Assembly (NCBI GenBank): GCA_001311805.1 | Contig: BBCA01000030.1 | Location: 1-34,977 of the forward strand | Reading direction: 5' to 3' | Source of the DNA: Lentibacillus juripiscarius JCM 12147 | GTDB lineage: Bacteria; Bacillota; Bacilli; Bacillales_D; Amphibacillaceae | Length of the DNA stretch: 34,977 nt | In this document: piece after piece, positions 8,907 through 19,900 of the stretch | Position numbering within the stretch: the first letter of the stretch is position 1 | Layout: every line of letters begins with the position of its first letter | Notes under the pieces: model-generated | Told to the model about the DNA's origin: nothing | The model's input: the letters and a program-made list of their open reading frames with translations, nothing else | Database searches by the model: none | Program-made: the position numbers and the translations under genes

Positions 8907-11681
8907 CTACAATCCTAGACGTATACAAGCATTATCAAGATACATGAGCAACTTATCGTCCTCTTGAATGATTTTCTCAGGCAGACGTTCTCCTATTTTC
9001 ACAATCTTTTCAAAATCCTTATCACTGTATGCCTTTTTGAATCCAGCACGGACAGCTTCTGTACGGAATTGTTTCAATTTCTTTTTATTTCCTTCTAGTT
9101 GTTCAAGGTAACTTTCAAACTCGCGTAATAGTGATTTTTCACGTAATTTTTCTAAATCGGCTTGCTTGGTTGCATCAGGCACATACCAACGATTTTTGGC
9201 TTTTTCAACCACCTTTGGATCATTTGACTCTAAATCTCTTAAATCCTTATAATTCTCCGAAAATAAGCCATAATTTGGTCTGGTACAGAGCCATCTCCCT
9301 CATAAAGCAAGAAATTCTGATACAACAGATCATCTAATTCAGGTAACAATTCATGTTTCGCAATATGTTGAATTTCCTTCATGAAGTTCGGATGAATATC
9401 TTGACGCGTTTGTGGCTTTTTCATTAATTGTTGACGAATCCATTCAATGGCACTACTTTCATCAGAAACAAATAGACTTAGTTGGGAAAATTCCTTTACC
9501 AATGTGCGCTTTTATCATATTCAGCAACTTGATTTTCTAAGAAGGCCATGCCATCACGCATTGGAAAAACGCTGTGAAATACCCTCTTGAAACTCTGATG
9601 AAGATAAAGGTACCGGTAAGCCATTTTGGACATGGTATGCTATCATTCTATCAAAAAGAATTCTTGGAGTGCGTTCAGAAATAAATTCAGCTTCACCATG
9701 TTTTCCTATAAATATTGGTAATTGTTCTAAATGTTGAACTACAAATGTCCACGCCGAATCTTCTGTATTTCTTTGTTCCTTTATTTTAAATATATCTTCT
9801 TTTTCGGTTTATAGGCAGAGATTACTAAGTCCTGTTTAACCGCGGTGGTAGTTGTTACAGCCTTAAAGCTACCTAATTGTTTATCTAACGCAGAAACATT
9901 AGCAATCACAAAACCAGATTTTTGTATTGCTTCCTGAATAGCATTCCAAACACTAGCTTTAGAATTACTAAACTCAACTGTTATCCATCTCCCTGGTTTA
10001 AGAACTCTATAATATTCCTTAAAACTTTTCTCCATCAAATCTTGATAAGAGCCTAAATTTTTATTTTGACTTTTATTAATAATCGCTTCTGAACCATTAT
10101 TTGTTTTAACATTTAACCAAGATTCCCAAAGAAAACTTAATTCAGAATACATAATGTTTGCACCGAATGGTGGATCTGTAAAAACATAATCAATTGAATC
10201 ATCATCAAGTAATATGTTGGTTTGAGAACTAGTCCCCACTACGACATTTTTTCTGACCAACAAAAAGCTTTTTCAAACCTCTTTAATTTATTTTTATACG
10301 CGTCCAGTACATTGGGTTCAGAATTTTGAGAACCTATGTACAAAGTACCACTTAATGGATTATAAGGAAAAGAAACTCCTGGTCTAAAGCGATTTAATTT
10401 TGAAAGATTTATGAGATGACTTGTAAATAGCAGTAGTAGAGCATCACGATGCTTACTCTGATCAATTCTATACTTCAAATAAGATAGTGTGTACAAATTT
10501 CTTTTAGTGTAGAAATGATGGACATGAGTAATCCCTGTTCGGTCATTTCTTCTTGCTTCATCCCCTTTTGGCATTCTATCAATAGGAAATTTATAGGGAA
10601 TATCAAAATTATCTACCTTATTTAGAACTTTATAATCTTCGGAATCTAATTTTTTAAAATATTCCTTCTTGCTATAAGTATAATTGATAAGAACAGGAAC
10701 TTCTTTAACTTGTTCTACATTCCAATCTAACTTTTTATCATAGTTTACTTCCCATGATTTTTCTAAACTTTTCTTATTCAACTTAACTCCACAATGTACA
10801 CAATTAAATTCTTTATGTACTTTTCCTTTTTCATAATCAACAGCAATATCAAAAAACTAACTCTTCGGTACAATTTGGACAATTATATACTTGGCTCCAA
10901 ACCATGTAATTAATCTTTCCTAGATCACCATTACTATGTTTTGTTTCATACATCCATCCACACTTTTTTCTACATCATTTATTATTTCGTTTGCTTCTTG
11001 ATAGAAACTGTTAACTAAAATCGGAGTATTATAATTTTTAGCTATAAATGTTGCAATGGGAGATAAATCGGATAGAATTGTTTTACGAAATCCAAGTTTA
11101 GAAAATGTGTTACCATTTTGTCTTTTATATCTCCTTCTGAATTAATACTATATTCTAATTCCTTAACCTTTTTTTCATCCCCACATATGTTACCTGCGAC
11201 TCCCGTCATTCCTGTACCCGAAAATCCATCCAACACCACGTCTCCAGGTTTGGTATAATGAAGTAAATACTTAACGATTGCTTTTGGAGGCACTTTAGTA
11301 TGATAAGTGTGAGCACTATAGATAGGATCTCCTTTTCCCTCGCTTATATCTGTTGTAAATGGTTCACGATGGTATTGTTCATTTGAGGAACTAGTGTTTA
11401 TCCTAGTTTTTTCTCTTTCCCATTCCCCAATAAATCATTAATCCAAGGATTAGGGCAAGCCGTATAATATGGCGGATCCGACAAAGCAATAATATCTTCA
11501 TCTTCACCAATAGGAAATCCTTCTATCTCCTTCAATTCCGGCAATTTCTTTTTAATTCATCCCGAAAATATTCTCGTCGCTCATCATCATTTTCAAAAGT
11601 CATACCTAAGCAGACAACGGGTTGGTTGTCTGCATTAGATATTTCTTCTTCAAATGAAAATTGTTCATTTTCATTTGTCAT
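8907..11681 (-). CDS. pglX: PglX-type adenine-specific DNA methyltransferase (frameshifted)
   Basis: About 925 aa. ATG 11681 has AGGAGG eight bases upstream, and the preceding brxC stop overlaps that ribosome site. Order of motifs: SDPPYYTACPNPW (near 11475), SAM-binding DGFSGTGMTGVAG (near 11215), a zinc-ribbon-like pair CPNC (near 10877) and CVHCG (near 10795), then a second catalytic-like TDPPFGANIMYSEL (near 10170). The C-terminal region ends with RWYVPDATKQADLEKLREK and a charged coiled coil. This fits the COG1743-like PglXI methylase of type 3 BREX, which marks host DNA so that the system spares it. Frames break near 11545, 11410, 11090, 10968, 10845, 10262, 9800, 9555 and 9255. No separate restriction subunit is fused to it. 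Confidence 0.78.
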
Positions 11682-11693
11682 AGTATGTTCCTC

Positions 11694-14600
11694 CTATTTT
11701 TTAACGGTTACCCGTACACGATCTTGGTCATTGTTACCTACCAGTGCTCGTAGTAACTTGTCTACATTTTCTCGTGCTTCTTTTACGGTAATTGGATTTC
11801 CATCACCGAACATTTTCTTCACCTGTTCTAGCTCTACTTGTTCTTGGTGTATACCTTTAAGCACTTTGTTAATAGCGTTAATAAGATTGATTGGTATTGG
11901 TAAAGTGAACGCTTGCTTATCCACAAAGTCATTAATTAATTGTTTCTCTTTTTCTTCCAGCAAATCAATACTTTCTTTGACAACAGGATCATTAAAGTTC
12001 GTTAATAATGTTTCTGTCCACGTGTCTAATAGCCCTTGTAATTCCTCTTCCAGTTCAGATAATGATGGCTTTTGCTTTAATTGTTCTTCTCTTGGGTTAA
12101 AGTGGCACTCCTGGCATTCTGGTGAATGCTGCAATTTATCAGTCGTTAGATGGTAACAAACGCGTAACGTCCCCATTTTATCTTGCCAATCCTTATAAAC
12201 TTCATGGGGTAATAAGTCAATTCTTGAAGCTAATAAGTTTAAGGCATCAAAACGTTCATCTTGTAATAATTGGGATTTCTTTTTACTTTCCGTTGCATTT
12301 AAGCGCATTTGTTGATGTAAGGACAAGTAATAATCGATATAGACCTTTTTCAGTCGTTCTAACTCTTGGATCTCACTTATACAACCTTCGTCATTCTTTA
12401 AAGCGAGACTTAGATTATCCAATGCGACACTTACTCCATCAACCCAGTCTTTGCTTGGGGAAACGACAAATTTTGCTTTGACAAGATAGTCGGCTACTTT
12501 TGTAAATTCATTAATTTTCTTTTGCAGATTTTCTAAGGTGTCTAAAAGCTGTAAATTTTCCCTTTCTTGATGAATACGATCGATATCAAATTTCAAATTC
12601 ATCATTTTTGCACGCGTATTATATACTTGCAGTCCTTGTAAGAAATCATTCAAGCTAGAAAGTTTTTCTTCTTTTTCTTTAATTTGTTCTGCTGTGAACA
12701 GTGGACCATCCCACACTTGGAATTTCGTTCTTAAATTAGCCATCATCTCAACAGTACGATTTGTTGCTTTCTTGGCACCAGCAACAATTTGTTTAATGGC
12801 AAAATCAACCTTTTCTTGATTTGAAAAGTCAATTTTTATGGAATCAAACAAATCCATTAAAGCTTGTACTTCTTTTACAGGCAATCCAGTTGGCTTTTTG
12901 ATATGACTAAAATACGTTATATCCTGAATAGGTAGTCGAACAAATTCATTAAAATTCATTGCCTCATACTGCGTGCCATCAATCGTGACAACAATTTTAC
13001 CATCCTGAATAAGCGCACCAAGAATGACAACAAGTAATTCAGGCTCCATGGCAAACTTTTGCGTTCGTCGTTGATCTGGTGTCCCTTGAGAAGTGTTAAT
13101 CACTTCAATTAATTCATTCTGATTCAATACTTGGCCGTTTTCCTTGCTATCAAGCAAACCAGTAACCCATTTCGCGTATCCCGAATTTTTAGTTGTTGGA
13201 TTCCCTTGTTGATCAACTAGAAGTAACCCATCAAGAACCGCTTTTCCTTGATTCGTCATCTTACCATTCAAATAATTCAGCGCGTCTTTTACATACGTAT
13301 CTATATTCTTTCTGGTTAAAAAGGAGCTATCTAGCTTGCGGAAAGAAGGATATTCGTCATATTTCACTTCAAACCATTGTGATAGTAAATCCTGGGCGAC
13401 GGAATCTACCAGCTCAACTAATGTATCAGGGTTGCTTGGTAAAAACATTCCGTGCTCCAAGACACCCGCTTTTTTCCTTTATATACAATTTCATACGCAT
13501 CAACGAAATTTTCTTTAATCCATTTGACAAGTTTCTTTTTATATTCCTCCATTTTAGGTTTATATAGCTGTTTATTAGTGGTTGTGTCACCATACATCTC
13601 TCCTGCTCCACCATATAAACGCAACAATTGAATGAAATAATCATTCTTTTTCTCGAGACGGAAAAATACTTCATCTTCTTTTGTTCATCTTTAAACTTTG
13701 GCTCTACAAATGGTTGAAGCATATAAATATAGAAATCTCTTTCTGGCTGCGCAGTTGACCGCTCATTCGGCGCGCCAAAGAAAAGATATCCTTCACGTTT
13801 ACACGCCGATCCATCCATGGAATTTCATGAAGCCAATTTTGTATCCAAACACATAAGCAGATGTTTCAGAAACTTCTGTTGCTTGTTTCAATACTTCGAA
13901 GTAATAGCTATCTAATTGATGGTCCGATAAACCTTCTCCACGTTTCTGGATTAATTCATCGACAGGAATGGATTCATCTATATTGATGTAATATTGGCCA
14001 TTATCATTATTTAAAGAAATAAATTGAAAGCTTGCTGCATTTCGTAAGTCTTTCATTGCCGCTTCGATTGTTGTTTGTAAAAATTCTGCTGCATCGTCTT
14101 CAAAATCAAGCAATGTTGGTAGACTCAAGAAAAGTTTGTCTCGAAGTGTGTCAGAATTTAATCCAATTGGAGTCTTTAAATCCTCGGTTGTTAAACGAAA
14201 CACTGCCAAAGCATTCACCATTTGTGTGGCAATTGATTTATACTGACGCTTCACACTGGATTGAATCGTCCCTTTTAAGGTATCCACTTTATCCATTATC
14301 ACTTTTACCCGATCATCTGAACGTAGAGAAGAATCCTCTTCAATGTATGTCCAATATCGATCAAATGAGATCAATCCCGTTGCATCCTCTGGTACTTCTT
14401 CAGAGAGCAACTTATTAATTTCACCTGTAATTGTCGAGAGTGCGACTCGTTTTTCACCAATGTGTACTCTTTCAAATATTTCTAAATAAGCGGGATGAAT
14501 CGGAAACAGATTCACATATGTCTCCATGTCCTCCGATAGTCCACTGTATAGCTTCTTAAATTTACTTAAATGCTCACGGATTAGTGCCTTTTGTTCCTCG

Positions 14601-15392
14601 TTTTTCTTTAATAGACGTTCAGAAACAACAAAAGCAATATCTTCGTGAACAATGCGTGTCTCTTTAAAAACGCTCTTTTACACGGCGTAAAGAATCGGCT
14701 ACGAAATTAAACCTTTGATTTTCAAACAACATTTCCTGTACACCAGAAACAAAGCGAAAACGGGTGGTATTACATACTTCCCCAATTTCACGTAAAAAGC
14801 CCAAATCAAGCGTTAACTCCTGTTCATTTCTTCCACGTAAATAGTCAAGAAGCTCATCTATAACAAGCAATAGACCTTTGTCCGGATATTGCCCATGAAA
14901 TAATTCCATCATTTCAAACAGCATGTCTTTATTATTTGTGACTTGATCAGCTGGCGGAAAAGTGTATTCAATGCCCATATCCGCCAACCCTTGTTCCAGT
15001 TGACGACAAATTATTTCACGTAATGGCATAGTCACGGCACCGAATTCCGCACGAATCACTTTGAATTTACCTTCTATTTCTTTTGCTTTTTCAGCGACCT
15101 GCTCGTGACGCAAATGTTCACTAGCACCAGGCTGTTCGGCGATTGTAGAAACCACACTCATTAAATGTGATTTACCAGAGCCATAATTTCCGACAATAAG
15201 CAGTCCTTTGTTATCGACCATGCGATCAAATTGAAGATTTTCCATTATATCATTTATCAATTTCTCTGCCATATTGTCTGAAATCACATACGTGTTTAAT
15301 AGTGAAATTGCGCGCTCTTTATCATCTGCTTCCCGTAACTTAACAACGGACTCAACGGGATCAAACGAGATTAATTCATCGTAACGTAACAT
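11694..15392 (-). CDS. brxC: BrxC/PglY-like DUF6079 ATPase (frameshifted)
   Basis: About 1230 aa, from ATG 15392 with GGGGAAGA upstream. The N-terminal AAA+ domain shows Walker [14 protein letters not shown] (near 15185) and Walker [16 protein letters not shown] (near 14855), followed by a sensor-like [11 protein letters not shown]. The middle and C-terminal parts are long helical and coiled-coil regions. A Cys cluster (C-x13-C-x2-C with nearby His, near 12100-12160) could bind zinc. Frames break near 14670, 13815, 13690 and 13475. BrxC/PglY-type ATPases are core BREX components thought to form large assemblies on DNA. The short gap from brxF (19 bases) and the overlap of its stop with the pglX ribosome site indicate an operon. 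Confidence 0.8.
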
Positions 15393-15411
15393 GTCTCTTC
15401 CCCCATTTCTT

Positions 15412-15858
15412 TTATTTTAGAAACACTTTCCCTTCCAATTCATGACAAGTAAAGTACTCAGGATGACCATATTCTGCATAAACCAACCGACTATCTTCAT
15501 ATTTTCCTGGCCACTCCACAACAAGCTTATAATTCTTACTGATATTTTCTAATAAACGAATGGGATGTACCTGTAGTACGGGATCAAAAAGGATGTCAAT
15601 ATGCTGGAGTAAGTATGTTTCATTTGTGTTAACAATCACATTCTGAAGTATGTCTTCCACATGTAATGGATAATTTTTTGCGATATATGAATCAATTCCT
15701 GACTTAACACAAGATTCACGTTTATCTTCTCAAAACTATCGGTGATTGGTATATTTGAATTAAATTGGTTGTTTCTATTACATAAAAATTAATTTGTGCC
15801 ACCATTTTCCCATTTGTTGAACTTCATTTTTTAGACTATGTGCATTCAATAGCAACAT
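15412..15858 (-). CDS. brxF: BrxF-like small BREX type 3 protein (frameshifted, P-loop not seen)
   Basis: About 149 aa if begun at ATG 15858 (TTG 15849 behind AGAAGGATG is the alternative start). The C-terminal half is a good match to what I know of Brx[41 protein letters not shown] and [14 protein letters not shown], plus [12 protein letters not shown] before it. Frame changes near 15695 and 15800 are needed. The N-terminal segment KWWHKLIF should lead into the Walker A loop of this P-loop family, but no G-x4-GK[ST] can be read in any frame. It is either lost or hidden by errors. As first gene of the operon, it marks the system as BREX type 3 rather than type 1. Confidence 0.62.
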
Positions 15859-15984
15859 CCTTCTCATTTTTGCTATACTTCATTTTCTGATCAATTCATC
15901 ACTTAAAAATAATTTTTGGTTATTCTTTTCCTCTATTTTTAAAAAATACAATGCTACCTTAATAATATTACAATTGAATACATA

Positions 15985-16236
15985 CTACAAATCAGAGACG
16001 GTTCTAACCGCCTCTGATTCCCAACTCACTTTAAACAAAAAAATCCACGTGTCTCCTGGGTTAATGTTCAACAGTAGGCGATGGTCTAATAATTGATTTC
16101 CCCACTCACAGTAGGTCTCTGAAACGTACGAACAAGAATGGCATGCCGCACCATACACCCCAAAACTACACCGGCTATTATTTAGTACTATTTTACCATT
16201 AACTTTAGAAGATTTTAAGGCTACAATTGCTTCCAA
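15985..16236 (-). pseudogene. C-terminal fragment of a DUF1998-like (DrmB/helicase-type) protein
   Basis: An 83-aa ORF from TTG 16236, with an in-frame stop just before it. It carries GVYGAACHSCSYVSETYCEW followed by GNQLLDHRLLLN, which is like the Cys-rich zinc-binding end of DUF1998 proteins such as DISARM DrmB. A full-length protein would be several hundred residues longer, and nothing upstream (16237-16400) restores it. I read it as the remnant of another defence gene lost when the island was rearranged. It could instead be a stand-alone small zinc protein. Confidence 0.48.
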
Positions 16237-16404
16237 TCAACCATAGATATTGTTAAAACAGAACTAATAGAAACCGTCCTCAAAGACAACTCCTTATATT
16301 ATTTTACATCAAAACATGTACAAAATATGTTCAGCTCTCAAATTATCGAGTATTGAAGAATCCGTGAATAGTTAACCACAACCGGAATTAGGATTTTATC
16401 AACC

Positions 16405-16445
16405 GGAAAAGCCAGTCAAAAGTTCTGTCTGGCTTTTCCTTCCTT
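16405..16445 (+). terminator. Intrinsic terminator-like hairpin
   Basis: A perfect 11-bp stem GGAAAAGCCAG/CTGGCTTTTCC (16405-16415 with 16429-16439) followed by TTCCTTTCT on the plus strand. No intact plus-strand gene precedes it in this window, so it may be left from a deleted gene. Confidence 0.5.
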
Positions 16446-16515
16446 TCTGAAAGAAAAAAGTGATACAAAAGGGGATACAATCGTGGAACCATTAGTACCT
16501 TGTGATTATACATAA
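16446..16515 (+). pseudogene. Decayed duplicate of the 5' end of the downstream helicase gene
   Basis: Leader and first codons parallel those at 16930-16995. Here: GTGATACAAAAGGGGATACA then GTG GAA CCA, reading VEPLVPCDYT and a stop at 16513-16515. Downstream: GTGGTTTAAAAGGGGGTATAC then MEPSVTCDYEYDD. Leader, ribosome site and about nine codons match with substitutions. The remaining 16516-16900 shows no ORF that I can support. This suggests an old tandem duplication or a lost paralogue. Confidence 0.5.
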
Positions 16516-16704
16516 GTGTAAATACCGTCCCATACATAGACACAGGGGAATTTCAAACGAAACTTGTACTTGCCTTATGATGAATAAGTTTCGAATCCTT
16601 CTTTAGATAATCATAAATATGAAACACATACCCCCTTGCCTACAGCAGCGGATTCTTAACCGTTGCTTGTCACCTGCTGTCGTATGTAATGTCCACTCAT
16701 CCTG

Positions 16705-16720
16705 ATTAATGCGCATTAAT
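16705..16720. repeat. 16-bp perfect palindrome
   Basis: ATTAATGCGCATTAAT is fully self-complementary. It lies about 240 bases upstream of the large helicase gene, in otherwise empty sequence. It could be an operator for a dimeric regulator, but nothing else supports this. Confidence 0.35.
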
Positions 16721-16903
16721 GCTAATACACTGCCTGGTAACACCTTTTATCGCCGCTATTCGATTGTATATATGAAGGGATTCATCATTATAATCGAATG
16801 TGACAAGGAAAACGTGTCATGAGGACAGATATATAACGGCTATACACCTTTTTGCCCACCCTACCACTTTCCAACAATTTCTACACAAATAACGTTCATT
16901 CGT

Positions 16904-16912
16904 TGTTATAAT
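16904..16912 (+). promoter_or_regulatory. Extended -10 element of the DUF4011 helicase gene
   Basis: TGTTATAAT (extended -10 TG-N-TATAAT) sits 50 bases before the start codon. No convincing -35 hexamer is present, which extended -10 promoters can tolerate. The gene's ribosome site is the AAAAGGGGG around 16947-16955. Confidence 0.45.
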
Positions 16913-16961
16913 AGTCAATAGTACCTAATAAGATAAAAGTGGTTTAAAAGGGGGTATACTT

Positions 16962-19900
16962 ATGGAACCATCCGTAACTTGTGATTACGAATATGACGAC
17001 AAGGTAAGTTTTGCCTTGCAGCAGAATCATGTTCCATTTATTAAGTATTTGTCCATTGAAAACATAAGTTCTGATAAACACGTAAACCTTGAAATTGAAA
17101 TAACTTCTAATCCTTCTTTCTTTGAACCCAAAACGTTACATCTTGAAGAACTTGACCCCGGAGAAGTTATTAAATTCCATCCTGACATACAGCTATCAGC
17201 AGATTTTCTCAGTAATTTGGAAGAAAGCATGACTGGGCATTTTGGAATAAGAGTTAAATCTGGTGAGGATGAACTGTACCATATAAATTTACCAGTCGAC
17301 ATTCTATCCTTTGATTCCTGGCCAGGATCTACCGTACTTCCGGAGATCATCTCCAGTTTTATTACACCTAATCGACCGTTTGTGATGGAGATTATCAAAC
17401 AAGCGTCCAACATCATGCAGAAAAACACGGATTCAAATGCAATGGATGGCTATCAGAGCGGCGATCCCAATCGTGTTATCGCGCAGCTGTCTGCTATTTT
17501 TTCGGCTATCCAGTCACAGAAAATCGCATATGCCAATCCACCCGCGAGCTTTGAAGCAAACGGACAGAAAATCCGCTTCCCTGACATGATAAAAGAACAG
17601 CAATTGGGAACCTGTCTTGATTTATCCCTATTATATGCTGCATGTGCAGAAGCAATCGGTATCCACCCTATTGTCGTATTTTTCCGGGATCATGCGTATC
17701 CTGCTTTCTGGCTGAACGATTTTGCATCAGCCGAAAGTTTTCAAGATGATAAAAGTCTGCTCACCAAAAATATGGCGGGTGGCATTAATGAGATTGTTGT
17801 TGTGGAATCCACTTTACTAACCAATGAAACAGCCAGTTTTAACAGTGCGGTGCATTCCGCGGAAAACACGTTGAACAAACCGAATTACTTCCAATTTTTC
17901 ATTGATGTCCGCAGAAGCCGGATTGGTCAAATTAAACCACTATCACTGAAGACAGATGCCGGGACTAAGATTCAGGCTGCTGTTCAACCGGAAGAACCTG
18001 TCAGAATCAATGACAACTTTGATTTTGAGAAAGTGGAAGTTATCCCTGAAAACGAGGAATCACCGGGTGAATTAAATCAGCAGGAGAGTAAAATCAATTA
18101 TTGGCAAAATAAGTTGATTGATATGAGCCTGCGTAATAATCTGTTAAACTATCGTATTCATACCCAGGGAATTCCGGTTGTCACGTCCGGTTTGGATCAG
18201 ATTGAGGATATTCTGTCCATGGGTCAAAAGTGTTTATACAGCCTCTGCCAAACGAGTGGCGGCATAAGGTCCGGGATTTCCGGGATCAAAAGGAACTTCT
18301 GACCAGCAACATATTGGCAGATGATATGAAGCATAACCGATTGCGTTCCATCCTGACAGAGACAAAATTGGAAAAGGAACTCGTTAAACTTTATCGGAAA
18401 GCCAAAAATACACTGGAAGAGACCGGTGCCAATTCGCTATTTATCGCGCTTGGATTTTTGAAATGGTATGATCCGAAGTCCTATTCCCAAGAACGCTTTG
18501 CACCAATCCTGCTTCTTCCTGTCGATCTGGTAAGGATGTCAGCGAAAAAAGGCTATTATATCAGGGCACGGGATGAAGAAATTCAAATCAATATCTCTCT
18601 TATTGAATACCTGAAGCAAACATTCGGGATTGATGCATCGCGATTATACAACATTCCAAAAAGACGACTATGGTGCTGATGTAAGGAAAGTTCTGACCAC
18701 AATGTGCAGGATTATTATGCAAATGAAGAATTGGGACGTTTACGAAAATGCCAGTATTGGTGTATTCTCCTTTTCCAAGTTTGTCATGTGGAATGACCTT
18801 GTGAATCATTCAGAGGAATTAAAAGAAAATAAAGTCGTGAAAAGCTTAATGGAAGGAACGTATACTGGGGAAAGTCAGGCTTCATTCACCGATTCGCTGA
18901 CTACGGAAGAGGATGAAGAAGCAAAGATTTATGCGCCATTAAACTCAGACAGCACCCAAACAGAGGCGGTCCTGGCAACCGGTGAAGATCAAAGTTTTGT
19001 ATTGCACGGTCCCCCTGGTTCAGGTAAGTCACAAACCATTACAAACATGATTTCACATGCATTGGCCACAGGAAAAAGCGTTCTGTTTGTTGCCGAAAAA
19101 TGGCTGCCTTAAGTGTCGTACAAAATCGGCTTGAATCGATTGGCCTGGCTGATTTTGTCTGGAGGTTTACTCGAATAAAGGTCAGAAAAAAGATATCCTC
19201 AAACAATTGGAGACATCCTTTGAAGCACAGCGTAAAGTGAAAGGGACAAACTGGGATGAAAAGTTTGAGGAAATCAAGGCACTGAAGAAAGAGTTAAATC
19301 AATATGTCCATGAACTGCATCAGGCTACAACGCTTGGCCAGAGTATTTTTGACATGATTGAAACCTATTCAGACTTGACGGAGCCACAGACCATGATCGA
19401 ATTTGAGCGAGATAAGGTCATGGAAGTCGATGAAGTGAAACTAAAACGCATCAAGCAGCTAATTGAAAACATTGCCGTTGTTGGAGAAACCTGTGGCAAT
19501 GTAACTGATAATCCATGGATTGGCATCAAGCAAACAAATTATTCCCTGGGGCTGCAGGACACCATTAAAGCGGAATTAGAAGGCATTGCACCAGCCGCAG
19601 AAAAGCTTCATCAAATGGAAGATGATTTTCTTGAGCTTGGATTATCACATGACAGCCAAAACCACCAGTGGTACACATTTATTTATAAGCTAATCCCTTA
19701 TCTGGATAACATGCCAGACGCCGATTTAAACCTTATCGGCAAAGAACATTTCGACCAGCTTCAATCGGAAATAGCCGAAGTGATTAGAGTTGGCAGACAG
19801 CATGATGAACAAGTGGGCAAGATGGAAGAACGCTTTGACAAGGCTATTTTTAAAATCAATGCTGAAACCCTGTTACAGGATTTAAGACTAGCCGAAAACA

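Noticed and set aside
11626..12156. A 176-aa plus-strand ORF inside the methylase/ATPase region
   Set aside because: Low-complexity Ser/Phe-rich product antisense to brxC coding sequence with clear domain motifs; no ribosome site.
16516..16900. Coding potential between the decayed leader copy and the helicase gene
   Set aside because: Stops in all frames and no motif or ribosome site; only a palindrome and weak inverted repeats.
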